A stretch of 64,000 bases of DNA from the NCBI GenBank assembly GCA_016789405.1, contig JAEUPQ010000013.1, forward strand, positions 25,674 through 89,673, in the 5' to 3' direction. Positions 43,650 through 52,853 of this stretch are shown here, in pieces. The notes under the pieces are model-generated. The model ran no database searches, had not been told where the DNA came from, and was given only the letters and a program-made list of their open reading frames with translations. How positions within the stretch are numbered: position 1 is the first letter of the stretch; every line of letters starts with the position of its first letter. This stretch comes from Lysobacteraceae bacterium (GTDB lineage Bacteria; Pseudomonadota; Gammaproteobacteria; Xanthomonadales; Xanthomonadaceae). Position numbers and translations under genes: made by a program.

Positions 43650-45512
43650 ATGCGCGAGACCGCCGACGAACGACGACGCAAGGCACGGGTGGCACGGCTG
43701 GAAGAGGAGTCCCGCCGCGCGCCGGACGCCTACCGTCGCCGGGTGGCCCTGCTGGCGGCCCTGGGCTATGTCGTGCTGGGTGGGCTGGCGTTGATCGGGC
43801 TGGGCCTGCCGGTGCTGGCGATCGGGGGGATGTTCGTCACCGGGCAAGAGTGGGACGTGCAGGCAGGAATCATGGTGATTTTCCTGCTGATGGTGGGAGG
43901 CGGCGTCCTGCGCGCACTGTGGGTCGATGTGACGCCGCCCTCGGGATACCGGCTGTGGGCCGACCACGTGCCGGAGCTGGCGGCCGAGATCGAACGCCTG
44001 CGTCGCGAGGCAGGCGCGCCGCCGCTGGACGGCGTGGTGATCGACGGCGAGCTGAATGCGGCCGCCGTGACCTGTCCGCGCGTCTTCGGACTGCTGGGCG
44101 AGCGCCGCTACCTCGTCCTCGGCCTGCCCTTGCTGCGGCTGCTGGACCGCGACGAGCTGCTGGCGGTGATCGCGCACGAATTCGGCCATTTCCGCAGCGG
44201 CAATGGCCGGTTCATGGCCTGGATCTATCGCCTGCGCCTGCGCTGGTGGCGCATGGCCGAAGCCGTCGCGGTCAGCGGCCTGCTGTCGCCGCTGCTGCTG
44301 TCGCGCTTCTTCGCCTGGTATGCACCGCACTTCGATGCAGTCAGCTTCGTGCTGGCCCGCGAGGAAGAGTTCGAGGCGGATGCGGTCGCGCGGCGCCTGG
44401 TCGGCCACGGGCCGCTGGCCACCGGCCTGGTCCGCCTCGAGCACGCGTCCGCATGGCTCGACAAGCGGTTGTTGCGTCCGATGTCGGACAGGATGCGTGC
44501 CCAGCCGAAGCCACCGTTGTCGATCAGCGCCGAACAGGCGCGCTGGCTGCGCGAACTGCCGCCGCTGGACGTGGACCGGGTGATGGCCGCCTCCGAGCGC
44601 GAGCACGATGTCGACGACACCCATCCCGCGCTGTCGAGGCGGCTCGCGGCGGGCGAGGGCGTCCCGTCGAGCCTGCGGCCGGGCACGCCGGCTCTGGCGC
44701 TGTTCGACACCCCGCTGCAAGCCGAGATCGAGCGTGCGGTCGATGCCCTGTGGCGCGAACGGCTGGACGCGCGCTGGGCCGAAGGCCATGCCGCCGCCGA
44801 GCCGGAACGTCGCCATCTGTCCGAACTGGAGCGCGGCGACGGGCCGAGCGATGCCGATCTGCTGGCCCATGCCCGGCTGGTGGAGCGCCTGCGCCCCGAG
44901 CAGGATCCCCTGCGTGCGTACGAGCGTGTGCTGGCGCGGCTGCCGGACAACCCGTCGGCGCTGTTTCGGGTCGGCGTGCTGCGGGTGGATGCCGGCGATC
45001 CCGAGGGCGTCGCGCTGCTGGAACGGGCGATGACCGGCGACCCGGGGGCGATCGTCCCGGTCTTCGAACGGCTGGACGCCTGGCGACGAGACCCGACCGT
45101 CGCGACGCCGCTGGCGGTCGCGCTCGAGCGGCTGCGCGAAGGGTTCGCCGCGCAGGCCGCGTCGCTGCGGGCGCGCGACGGCGTCGACGAGGACGACGAG
45201 CTGGTGGCCCATGACCTGGATGCCGAAGGCCTGCAGGCGCTCGCCGGGGCGTTGCGGGCGATCCCGCAGGTCAGCGATGCCTGGCTGGTGCGCAAGCGCC
45301 TGGACCTGCCGGGCGAGGCCGCGCATTACACGCTGCTGGTCGCCTGGCGTGGGTCCGTCGCCAGCGAGGCGGCCGGTCTGAAACGGTTGGTCGGCGCGCT
45401 GCGCCTGCCCGGCAGCGTGACCGTGTTCGGCGACGGGGACTCGGGCCAGCGCCCGCTGGCCAGGCGGGTGCGGGCGGTCTGCGGGGCTCCGGTGTACCGA
45501 CGCGGGCGCTGA
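43650..45512 (+). CDS. M48-family membrane metalloprotease with TPR-like C-terminal region
   Basis: Zinc protease of 620 residues. Two TM helices near the N-terminus (VALLAALGYVVLGGLALIGL and AGIMVIFLLMVGGGVLRALW) are followed by the protease core. The metal-binding motif is VIAHEFGHFRSGNG with His176 and His180, and the third ligand is in REEEFEADAVARRL. The rest (about 330–620) is helical and rich in Leu/Arg/Ala, with repeats such as ALFRVGVLRVDAGDPEGVAL, resembling TPR. It is divergent from speE and is followed by speA 74 bp downstream. Likely role: membrane-protein quality control. Confidence 0.88.
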   Translation: MRETADERRRKARVARLEEESRRAPDAYRRRVALLAALGYVVLGGLALIGLGLPVLAIGGMFVTGQEWDVQAGIMVIFLLMVGGGVLRALWVDVTPPSGYRLWADHVPELAAEIERLRREAGAPPLDGVVIDGELNAAAVTCPRVFGLLGERRYLVLGLPLLRLLDRDELLAVIAHEFGHFRSGNGRFMAWIYRLRLRWWRMAEAVAVSGLLSPLLLSRFFAWYAPHFDAVSFVLAREEEFEADAVARRLVGHGPLATGLVRLEHASAWLDKRLLRPMSDRMRAQPKPPLSISAEQARWLRELPPLDVDRVMAASEREHDVDDTHPALSRRLAAGEGVPSSLRPGTPALALFDTPLQAEIERAVDALWRERLDARWAEGHAAAEPERRHLSELERGDGPSDADLLAHARLVERLRPEQDPLRAYERVLARLPDNPSALFRVGVLRVDAGDPEGVALLERAMTGDPGAIVPVFERLDAWRRDPTVATPLAVALERLREGFAAQAASLRARDGVDEDDELVAHDLDAEGLQALAGALRAIPQVSDAWLVRKRLDLPGEAAHYTLLVAWRGSVASEAAGLKRLVGALRLPGSVTVFGDGDSGQRPLARRVRAVCGAPVYRRGR

Positions 45513-45586
45513 CCCGGCGCAGTGGCAGTGCGGGCGGGCCGCAGGCCATACAATGCACGCCCCCCTGACGTCCCGGAAGCACGCCC

Positions 45587-47476
45587 ATGACCGCCTGGTC
45601 GATCGACCAAGCCCGCAAGACCTACTCGATCCCGCACTGGGCCGAGGGTTACTTCGACATCGACGCACGCGGCCGGATCGTCGTGCATCCGCGCGGCGCG
45701 CAGGCGTCCGGCGTGGCCCTGCCGGAAGTTGTCGACGCGGCCTTGTCGAGTGGTGCGAAACTGCCGCTGCTGGTGCGCTTCCCGCAGATCCTCGGCGACC
45801 GCCTGGGCAAGCTGCAGGCCGCGTTCGCGCAGGCGCAGCAGGACTTCGACTACACCGGCGGCTACACCGCGGTGTATCCGATCAAGGTCAACCAGCACGC
45901 CGGGGTGGCCGGCACGCTCGCGTCGCACGCGGGTGACGGTTTCGGCCTGGAAGCGGGCAGCAAGCCCGAATTGATGGCGGTGCTGGCGTTGAGCCGTCCC
46001 GGCGGCCTGATCGTCTGCAACGGCTACAAGGATCGCGAATACATCCGCCTGGCCCTGATCGGCCGCAAGCTCGGCATGCAGACCTTCATCGTGGTCGAGA
46101 AGCCGTCCGAGCTGCCGCTGGTGATGGAAGAGGCGAAGGCGCTCGGCGTCACGCCGGGCCTCGGCGTGCGCATGCGCCTGGCTTCGCTGGGTGCCGGCAA
46201 GTGGCAGAACAGCGGTGGCGACAAGGCCAAGTTCGGTCTGTCGCCGCGCCAGGTGCTGGACCTGTGGAAGACCCTGCGCGACGCCGGCATGGGCGATTGC
46301 CTGGGCCTGCTGCACTTCCACATGGGTTCGCAGATCAGCAACGTACGCGACATCGCCAACGGCATGCGCGAAGCCACGCGTTATTTCGTCGAGCTGTCGA
46401 AGCTCGGCGCGAAGATCAGCCACGTCGATGTCGGCGGTGGCCTGGGCATCGACTACGAAGGCACGCGTTCGCGCAGCTACTGCTCGATCAACTACGGCAT
46501 CCACCAGTACGCCTCGAGCATCGTCCAGCCGGTCGCGGAGGCGTGCGAGCAGTACGGGCTCGCCCCGCCGCGCCTCGTGACCGAATGCGGTCGCGCGATG
46601 ACCGCGCACCACGCCATGCTCGTGACGAACGTGTCCGAGGTCGAGCGTGCGCCGGAAGGTCGCGTGCCACCCGGGCACGACGACGAAGCCGCGGTGATCC
46701 GCCACCTGCGCGAGATCCACGCCGACATCGACAAGCGACCGTCGGTCGAACTGTTCCACGAGGCGCAGCACCACCACAGCGAGGGCCTGTCCCTCTATGC
46801 GCTCGGCCAGATCGACCTCGTCGCGCGCGCGCGCCTCGACGACCTGTTCTACGCCATCGCCCACGCGGTGCGCGCGCGCCTGACCTACGACGAAAAGAGC
46901 CACCGCGACCTGCTCGACGAACTCAACGAGCGCCTGGTCGACAAGTATTTCGTCAACTTCAGCCTGTTCGAGTCGATGCCCGATGTGTGGGCGATCGACC
47001 AGGTGTTCCCGATCACGCCGATCGAGCGCCTGGACGAGCGTCCGGAACGTCGCGGCGTGATCGCCGACCTGACCTGCGATTCCGACGGCAAGATCGATAC
47101 CTACGTCGAGAACGAAGATCTCGACAGCTCGCTGCCGTTGCATGCGCCGCGTCCGGGCGAGCGCTACCGGATCGGTTTCTTCCTGGTCGGCGCGTACCAG
47201 GAAATCCTCGGCGACATCCACAACCTCTTCGGCGATACCGATGCGGTGGAAGCGCGCTGCGACGACAACGGTTTCCGCATCGTGCAGCAGCGTCGCGGCG
47301 ACACGACCGACGTCATGCTCGACTACGTCGGCTACAAGGTCGACGACCTGCGCCGGATCTATCGTGCCAAGGTCGGTGCGGTCGACCTGAGCAAGGGCGA
47401 GGCTGCGCGCCTGAACGAGGCACTGGAAAACGGCCTGACCGCGTACACCTACCTGAGCGACGAACCGCTCGCCTGA
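45587..47476 (+). CDS. speA: biosynthetic arginine decarboxylase
   Basis: PLP enzyme that decarboxylates arginine to agmatine, the first step of the arginine route to polyamines. It has 629 residues, typical for SpeA. The PLP-binding Lys lies in GYTAVYPIKVNQHAGVAG; HFHMGSQISNVRD and DVGGGLGIDYEGTRSRS form the phosphate and substrate site; the second-domain Cys/Asp region is DLTCDSDGKIDTYV. The start ATG 45587 is followed at once by the conserved TAWSIDQARKTYSI. Agmatine-processing genes are not in the window. Confidence 0.97.
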   Translation: MTAWSIDQARKTYSIPHWAEGYFDIDARGRIVVHPRGAQASGVALPEVVDAALSSGAKLPLLVRFPQILGDRLGKLQAAFAQAQQDFDYTGGYTAVYPIKVNQHAGVAGTLASHAGDGFGLEAGSKPELMAVLALSRPGGLIVCNGYKDREYIRLALIGRKLGMQTFIVVEKPSELPLVMEEAKALGVTPGLGVRMRLASLGAGKWQNSGGDKAKFGLSPRQVLDLWKTLRDAGMGDCLGLLHFHMGSQISNVRDIANGMREATRYFVELSKLGAKISHVDVGGGLGIDYEGTRSRSYCSINYGIHQYASSIVQPVAEACEQYGLAPPRLVTECGRAMTAHHAMLVTNVSEVERAPEGRVPPGHDDEAAVIRHLREIHADIDKRPSVELFHEAQHHHSEGLSLYALGQIDLVARARLDDLFYAIAHAVRARLTYDEKSHRDLLDELNERLVDKYFVNFSLFESMPDVWAIDQVFPITPIERLDERPERRGVIADLTCDSDGKIDTYVENEDLDSSLPLHAPRPGERYRIGFFLVGAYQEILGDIHNLFGDTDAVEARCDDNGFRIVQQRRGDTTDVMLDYVGYKVDDLRRIYRAKVGAVDLSKGEAARLNEALENGLTAYTYLSDEPLA

Positions 47477-47602
47477 GTCCTCGGGCGCGGCAGGCACCGG
47501 CCGGTCGCGCCACCCACCGTCTGGCCGCGGCGCCACGGCATCGGCGTTCCGCAAGCGATCCTTGCCTGCTCAAATGCAGCCTTTCCCAACAGGCAGGGCT
47601 CG

Positions 47603-48121
47603 ATGCGCAGGGCGATCGTCGGCAGGACGCGGGCAACCAGAACGTGGAGCACGGCCGCACTGCTCGCGGCGTGCGTGTGGGTCTATCCGGTGCTGGCGGG
47701 ACCTTCCAGCGATGCATCCGCAGAGTCGGATGTGCGCGAAGTGGTCGAGCGCTTCCGTGCGGCGATATCCAGCGGCGATGGGGAAACGCTGCGCGCGCTC
47801 TTCCTGCCGCAGGGTGGCGCGTGGCTGTCGATGGACCACCGTGCCGACGACACGCAGGTACGCCTTGCGACACCGCTCATGAAGCCGGGCTCCTACGAGG
47901 CGTTCGCGAAGGCTATCGAACGCAGTCCCGGGCGGCACGAGGAAGTGTTCTCGGACATCGACATCCGTACCGACGGCACGGTGGCTTCGGTCGACTTCGA
48001 TTTCGTGTATGTCGTGGACGGAAAACCCGTCAATCGCGGGCTGGAGGCCTGGCAGTTGGCGAAAACCGGCGACGGATGGAAAATCGTGTCGTTGATCTAT
48101 TCCTCCCATCCGCCGCGATGA
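47603..48121 (+). CDS. exported NTF2/SnoaL-like protein
   Basis: A 172-residue protein of the NTF2-like superfamily. The N-terminus has a signal peptide (TWSTAALLAACVWVYPVLAG). The fold pattern is VREVVERFRAAISSGDGETL, LRALFLPQGGAWLSM, EVFSDIDIRTDGTVASVDFD, GLEAWQLAKTGDGWKIVSLI. Family members are small enzymes or ligand-binding cones; no clear catalytic set is seen. It is 12 bp upstream of the sensor kinase, so it may be cotranscribed and act with it, for example as an exported binding protein; that is inference. Confidence 0.75.
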   Translation: MRRAIVGRTRATRTWSTAALLAACVWVYPVLAGPSSDASAESDVREVVERFRAAISSGDGETLRALFLPQGGAWLSMDHRADDTQVRLATPLMKPGSYEAFAKAIERSPGRHEEVFSDIDIRTDGTVASVDFDFVYVVDGKPVNRGLEAWQLAKTGDGWKIVSLIYSSHPPR

Positions 48122-48133
48122 GGCGCAACTTCG

Positions 48134-49228
48134 ATGTCGACCCTCCGGCACGGCGCTGACATGAAGATGCCGCCCTGGCTGACGGTGATGGCGGGCCTGC
48201 CGGCCTGCGCATCCCTGGCGCTGATGGTGCTGCTGGAGCTCGAGCTTCCCAGGGCGGTGGCCTACGGCACCCTCTACATCGTGCTCTGCGTGCTGTGGAT
48301 GCCGGTGCTGGCATGGTTGCAGCGCGCGCTGTGGCGCCGCGGGATCGCCTGGTGGTCGCTTGCCGTGACCGTCTTCGTGCTGACCTACGGCATGTCGGTG
48401 ATCAACAAGCTCTTCGGCTTCGCACTCGGCTGGTCGATGGGCTGGAGGCTGCTGTCCGATTTCCATTTCGTCGACATGTTCGAAGACCTGGAGTCTTGCT
48501 GGCTGGCGCTCATCGCGTTCTGTGCGACGCACGCCGTGCTCATGTACGCCTTCGAGTTGCGCAACGAGCAGGCCCGGCACGCCGAAGCGCGGGCCGCTGC
48601 ACGGGATGCGGAATTGCGTGCGCTTCGTTATCAATTGCAGCCGCACTTCCTGTTCAACACGCTGAACGCGGTATCCGGACTCGTCGCTGAAGCCCGCAAT
48701 GCCGAGGCGCAGGCGATGATCGCGCGGCTCGGCGATTTCCTGCGCACCACGCTGGATGCCGATGCCTCGCACGAAGTGGTGCTGGCGGAGGAACTGGCGA
48801 ATGCGGAAGGCTATCTGGACATCGAACGCGCGAGGCTCGGCTCTCGCCTGCGGGTGAAATGGCGCATCGGCGCCGACGTGCTGCGCGCACGCGTGCCGAC
48901 GCTCCTGCTGCAGCCGCTGATCGAGAATGCGATCCGGCACGGCATCGCGCCGCGACGGACGCCCGGTCTGCTGGAGATCTGCATCGATCGCGTCGAAGAC
49001 CGCGTGCGGATCCGGGTCGAGAACGACACCAGCGACACGCCATCGTCCAGCGAAGAGCCAGGGGGGCGCATCGGCCTGCGCAATCTCGCCGAACGGCTCC
49101 GCGGCCTGTATCCGGGCGACCACGCGCTGCGTGCGGAACGCGGGACGAACGGTTGTTTCCTGGTGGAACTCGACCTGCCATATCGCGACGACGCGCTCGG
49201 GCCGGCTTTCGCGGAGACGCCCGCGTGA
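48134..49228 (+). CDS. LytS/YpdA-family sensor histidine kinase
   Basis: Sensor kinase of 364 residues with four predicted TM helices in the first 140 residues (WLTVMAGLPACASLALMVLL; VAYGTLYIVLCVLWMPVLAW; SLAVTVFVLTYGMSVINKLF; CWLALIAFCATHAVLMYAFE). The His_kinase domain has the LytS-type H-box LRYQLQPHFLFNTLNAVSGL with phospho-acceptor His, and the ATP lid LLLQPLIENAIRHGIAP with N-box, then GGRIGLRNLAERL. Its stop overlaps the response-regulator ATG by one base. ATG 48134 is used; 48161 is also possible. Confidence 0.93.
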   Translation: MSTLRHGADMKMPPWLTVMAGLPACASLALMVLLELELPRAVAYGTLYIVLCVLWMPVLAWLQRALWRRGIAWWSLAVTVFVLTYGMSVINKLFGFALGWSMGWRLLSDFHFVDMFEDLESCWLALIAFCATHAVLMYAFELRNEQARHAEARAAARDAELRALRYQLQPHFLFNTLNAVSGLVAEARNAEAQAMIARLGDFLRTTLDADASHEVVLAEELANAEGYLDIERARLGSRLRVKWRIGADVLRARVPTLLLQPLIENAIRHGIAPRRTPGLLEICIDRVEDRVRIRVENDTSDTPSSSEEPGGRIGLRNLAERLRGLYPGDHALRAERGTNGCFLVELDLPYRDDALGPAFAETPA

Positions 49229-49995
49229 TGCGCGTTGCGATCATCGACGACGAACCGCTGGCGCGCAGCGGCTTGCGTGCGCGCCTCGCCGCGCATCCGG
49301 ACCTGCTGGTGGCGGCCGAGTATGCGGACGGACTTGCCGCGATCGAAGGGCTGCGGACGGCGCAGGTGGAGCTTGCCTTCGTCGACGTGCAGATGCCCGG
49401 TGCATCGGGTCTGGACGTGCTCGCATCGTTGCCGGAATCGATGCGGCCGATGGCCATCCTGCTGACGGCCCACGATGGATTCGCGGTGCGCGCGTTCGCG
49501 CTGCGTGCGATCGACTACCTGCTCAAGCCCGTGGACGATGCGCGCTTCGAGGAAGCGATCGATCGCGCACGGGAGACGCATCGCTGGCGAACGCTCCCGG
49601 GCCCGGCATCCGGCACCGCGCCGGCGCCTGCGAACGCGTATGCAAGACGCTTCGAAGTGCGCGTGGGGCGCCGCATGCGCTACGTCGATGCCGATGCGAT
49701 CACGTGGATCGAGGCCGATGGGGATTACGCCTGCCTGCATGTCGATGGCCAACGCCACCTCGTCCGCGACACGCTCGGCCGCTTGGTCGAAAAGCTTGAT
49801 CCTGCACGGTTCGTCCGCGTCCACCGGTCGGCGATCGTGCGCCTCGACTGCATCGACGAACTGCAGCCGCTGGCGAACCGGGACGCGATCCTGCGCCTGG
49901 GGGATGGCACGCCTGTGCGGGCCAGTCGCAGCTACATCGATCCGCTGCTGCGCAGGCTTGCGGGCATCGATGCCGATGAACCCGCACCGCAATGA
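49228..49995 (+). CDS. LytTR-type response regulator
   Basis: Response regulator of 255 residues. The receiver (1–120) has acidic pair DDEPLARSG, phospho-Asp in LAFVDVQMPGASGLDV and conserved Lys in RAIDYLLKPVDDARFE. The C-terminal LytTR DNA-binding domain (about 140–245) has WIEADGDYACLHVDGQRHLV, LVEKLDPARFVRVHRSAIVR and ILRLGDGTPVRASRSY. It pairs with the upstream LytS-like kinase (one-base overlap). LytTR regulators often control adhesion, peptidases or bacteriocins; the target is not evident here. Confidence 0.94.
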   Translation: MRVAIIDDEPLARSGLRARLAAHPDLLVAAEYADGLAAIEGLRTAQVELAFVDVQMPGASGLDVLASLPESMRPMAILLTAHDGFAVRAFALRAIDYLLKPVDDARFEEAIDRARETHRWRTLPGPASGTAPAPANAYARRFEVRVGRRMRYVDADAITWIEADGDYACLHVDGQRHLVRDTLGRLVEKLDPARFVRVHRSAIVRLDCIDELQPLANRDAILRLGDGTPVRASRSYIDPLLRRLAGIDADEPAPQ

Positions 49996-50122
49996 CGCGT
50001 GACGAGCGCTTCGAACCCGTGATGCGTAACCCGCGTCACGTCGCGCCACGTCGCGTTCCGCGCGCCTAGAATCGTTCGTCACGCGGGCTGCATGTCGCAG
50101 CCTGCATATCTCACGGCACCTC

Positions 50123-51247
50123 ATGCACGTTCATTCCCAGCGCCTTGCCGGCCTCGATTCGCTTCGCGCCATCGCGGTCATCTGGACCATGCTGTTCCAC
50201 TCGTTCCTCGTCGGTGGCCTGGGTGAAGACTGGCAATGGCTGCAGCAGTACGGCTGGATGGGCGTCGACCTGTTCTTCGTGCTCAGCGGCTTCCTGATCG
50301 GTTCGCAGGTGCTGGCGCCGCTGGCGCGCGGCGAGCGGTTCTCCTTCGGTGATTTCTACCTGCGTCGTGGGTTCCGCATCCTGCCCGCCTTCTGGGCGGT
50401 GCTCGCGGTCTACCTGCTCTGGCCCGGTTTCCGCGAAGCGCCTGGCATGGAACCGTGGTGGAAGTTCGCGGGATTCTTCGTGAACGTGTCGATCGACTAC
50501 GGCAGCAATGCCGCGTTTTCGCATGCATGGTCGCTGTGCGTCGAGGAACACTTCTACCTGGCGTTCCCGTTGCTTGCCTTGCTGTTCTCGCGCCTGCGTT
50601 CCGCCACGGCGCTGCTGGCCTTCTGCATCGCGCTGGTGCTGGGCGGCATCGCGCTGCGCAGTGCGATCTGGCTTCACTTCGATGCGCTGGACCCGGGTTA
50701 CAACTGGTTCGTCGAGGAGATCTACTATCCGACCTGGAACCGCCTCGACGGCCTGCTCGCCGGCGTGCTGCTCGCGGTGTGGAAGACGTATCGCCCGGCT
50801 TCGTGGCAGCGCGCCGCCGGTCGCGCGAACCTGGTGTTCATCGCCGGCCTTGCCATCATGGCGCTGAGCTTCTGGCTGTTCCGCGAACGCACCGGCCTGC
50901 TCGGCAACAGCATCGGCTGGCCGGTGCTGTCGTTCGGCCTGGCGCTGCTCGTGTTCGCAGGTGCGCAGACCGACAGCTGGATCGGCCGACGTGCGTTTCC
51001 GGGCGTGGCGTGGCTGGCCGCGGTGTCGTACAGCCTGTACCTGGTGCACAAGCCGGTGTTCAAGCTGGTGGAAACGCATCTCGGCGCAGCCCTCGACGGG
51101 CATGGCTACGTGGCGTTCATGGTCTACGGTACCGCGTCGCTGCTCGCGGCGGCGATTCTGTACTACGCAGTGGAGCGGCCGGCGTTGCGGTTGCGGAGGC
51201 GCTGGCAGCCGCGCGGAACGCGCAGGGCATCGATCCCGGCGCACTGA
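50123..51247 (+). CDS. membrane acyltransferase, OafA/YrhL (Acyl_transf_3) family
   Basis: Multi-pass acyltransferase of 374 residues that O-acylates surface sugars or lipids. The N-terminus RLAGLDSLRAIAVIWTMLFH is the family signature (LDxLRxxAxxxVxxxH). About ten hydrophobic segments follow (LFFVLSGFLIGSQVLAPLAR; FWAVLAVYLLWPGF; WSLCVEEHFYLAFPLLALLF; LAAVSYSLYLVHKPVFKLVE, the last being the C-terminal motif). No glycosyltransferase or O-antigen genes are adjacent, so the acceptor is unknown. Confidence 0.9.
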   Translation: MHVHSQRLAGLDSLRAIAVIWTMLFHSFLVGGLGEDWQWLQQYGWMGVDLFFVLSGFLIGSQVLAPLARGERFSFGDFYLRRGFRILPAFWAVLAVYLLWPGFREAPGMEPWWKFAGFFVNVSIDYGSNAAFSHAWSLCVEEHFYLAFPLLALLFSRLRSATALLAFCIALVLGGIALRSAIWLHFDALDPGYNWFVEEIYYPTWNRLDGLLAGVLLAVWKTYRPASWQRAAGRANLVFIAGLAIMALSFWLFRERTGLLGNSIGWPVLSFGLALLVFAGAQTDSWIGRRAFPGVAWLAAVSYSLYLVHKPVFKLVETHLGAALDGHGYVAFMVYGTASLLAAAILYYAVERPALRLRRRWQPRGTRRASIPAH

Positions 51248-51277
51248 TGGATCGCTGCGCCGGGATGCGAGCCCGTA

Positions 51278-51673
51278 TCACTTCGATGCGGTGCGCGCAT
51301 CGTCACTCACGGCGTCGCGCAGCATCGCCACCTGCAGTTCGACGCGCTTGAGCTCGCGCAGGCTGCGGTTGCTTTCCATGCGCGCGCCGAGGAAGGACTT
51401 CGCGATCGCGGTGCACTGGAACAGCACGACGGCGAGGACGCCGAACTTCATCGACACGAGGATGTCATCGGCCGTCCACATCTGCCAGAAGGCATACGCA
51501 AAGCCCGCGAAGGCGGCGAGCGAGCTCAGGTAGGTCAGCCAGATCACGCCACCCTGCGGGCCGCGGAACAGGCCGAACGCCTGGGTGAAGTAACCGGGTT
51601 CGCCATGGCGCGCCAGCAGTTCGCGATCTTCTGCGGACAGGGCGCGTTCGATCATGTCATCGGTCTTGCTCAT
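51278..51673 (-). CDS. small two-helix membrane protein, sigma-factor partner (DUF6768-like)
   Basis: A 131-residue protein whose start overlaps the sigma-factor stop by 17 bp, so the two are coupled. It has an N-terminal acidic segment (MSKTDDMIERALSAEDRELL), two TM helices (GVIWLTYLSSLAAFAGFAYA; SMKFGVLAVVLFQCTAIAKS) and a helical tail (MESNRSLRELKRVELQVAML). This pattern is familiar from proteins beside ECF-like sigma factors. A role as a membrane anti-sigma or sensor is inferred from position only. Confidence 0.78.
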   Translation of the reverse strand: MSKTDDMIERALSAEDRELLARHGEPGYFTQAFGLFRGPQGGVIWLTYLSSLAAFAGFAYAFWQMWTADDILVSMKFGVLAVVLFQCTAIAKSFLGARMESNRSLRELKRVELQVAMLRDAVSDDARTASK

Positions 51674-52232
51674 GGGGGTCTCCTTCCAATCGGGCGCGGA
51701 TCTTGCGCCGCGCGTGCATCAGCCGGGTCTTGACCGTGCCCGGTGGTACGTCGAGGGCGATGGAAATCTCCGCCACGCTCAGGTCTTCGAGATGGAACAG
51801 CGACAGCGCAGCGCGCTGGGTGGGCGGAAGCGTCGCCATCGCTGCCTGCACGCGCGCGACATCGATGTCGCGGGCCATGCCATCGGCCGCCGCGGCATCA
51901 TCGCTGTCGTACGGGGTGTCGGCGATGTCGAGCAGATCCGCATGCGCGCGTTCGTGCGCATGCCAGTCGCGCTGGCAGCGACGGGTGACGATGCGGAACG
52001 CCCAGGCCGGGAAGGCCACGACATCGTCGAGCTTCCGCAGGCCTTTCCAGATGTCGATCCAGGCGTCCTGCACCCGATCCGCCGCGCGGTCGGCGTGCCC
52101 GGTCAGCCGCCACGCATGGCGCAGCAGGCGCGGCTGCCAGCGCACGACCAGCCGCTCCCAGGCCGCGCGATCCCCGGCCTGGGCCGAGGCGACGAGGTAT
52201 TCGTCGTAGATCCGCTCGCTGTCGCGCTGCAC
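51657..52232 (-). CDS. ECF-type sigma factor
   Basis: A 191-residue sigma-70-family factor. Region 2 spans about residues 15–85 (YLVASAQAGDRAAWERLVVR; AADRVQDAWIDIWKGLRKLD; FPAWAFRIVTRRCQRDWHAH). Region 4 covers about 125–185 (MATLPPTQRAALSLFHLEDL; SVAEISIALDVPPGTVKTRLM, HARRKIRARLEGD). There is no extended N-terminal domain, so it is ECF class. It overlaps the DUF6768-like membrane protein gene by 17 bp, which probably regulates it. Confidence 0.92.
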   Translation of the reverse strand: MQRDSERIYDEYLVASAQAGDRAAWERLVVRWQPRLLRHAWRLTGHADRAADRVQDAWIDIWKGLRKLDDVVAFPAWAFRIVTRRCQRDWHAHERAHADLLDIADTPYDSDDAAAADGMARDIDVARVQAAMATLPPTQRAALSLFHLEDLSVAEISIALDVPPGTVKTRLMHARRKIRARLEGDPHEQDR

Positions 52233-52352
52233 TGTCCGCTCCCGTCCGTTTCATCCCGCTCTGGAAGACAGGTGGCGCGGTGAGGGCGAATGGTTCAATC
52301 CGCCGGATCACGCGCCGGGATGGAGGCGAGGATCGCGCCCTGGCCGGTCGGT

Positions 52353-52853
52353 TCAGCGAGCCCCGTCATGCGGTGTCGTCGGTGAGGCGGCGTGGGCTTT
52401 CGTCGCGCCGCGCCACGGCGCGGCGACCATCAGCACGCCGGCCATCATCAGGATCGCGCCGGCGATGCGCACTGGATCGGCCTTGCGCGCCATCTGCAGC
52501 ACGCCGAAGTGATCGAGCAGCAACGAGGCGGTGACCTGGCCGAGGATGGCGAGGCAGACGAGCGAGGCGGCGCCGAGCCGCGGCATCAGCAAGGTGAAGC
52601 ACGCGACGTAGACCGCGCCGAACACGCCGCCGGCCCAGATCCACGGCGGGAGGCGCGCGGCCTCGCTGAGGGACGCCGGTGCGCGGCTCAGCAGCAGCCA
52701 GGTGCCGAGCAGCACCGTGCCGACCAGGAAGGATGCGAACGCCGCCTGGATCGGACCACCGATCTGGCCGCCGAGGCGCGCGTTGATCAGGCCCTGCAGT
52801 GGCAGCACTGCGCCGATCAGCACGGCCATCAGCGCGGGCATCAGGAGTTTCAC
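52353..52853 (-). CDS. DMT-superfamily small membrane transporter (YdcZ/DUF606-like)
   Basis: Inner-membrane protein of 166 residues with five hydrophobic segments: LLMPALMAVLIGAVLPLQGL, IQAAFASFLVGTVLLGTWLL, PPWIWAGGVFGAVYVACFTL, LVCLAILGQVTASLLLDHFG, and RIAGAILMMAGVLMVAAPW. The GTG at 52853 overlaps the SDR stop by 4 bp (GTGA) and is chosen for that coupling; an ATG at 52841 is the alternative. The YdcZ/DUF606 group is of uncertain substrate. Confidence 0.8.
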   Translation of the reverse strand: MKLLMPALMAVLIGAVLPLQGLINARLGGQIGGPIQAAFASFLVGTVLLGTWLLLSRAPASLSEAARLPPWIWAGGVFGAVYVACFTLLMPRLGAASLVCLAILGQVTASLLLDHFGVLQMARKADPVRIAGAILMMAGVLMVAAPWRGATKAHAASPTTPHDGAR

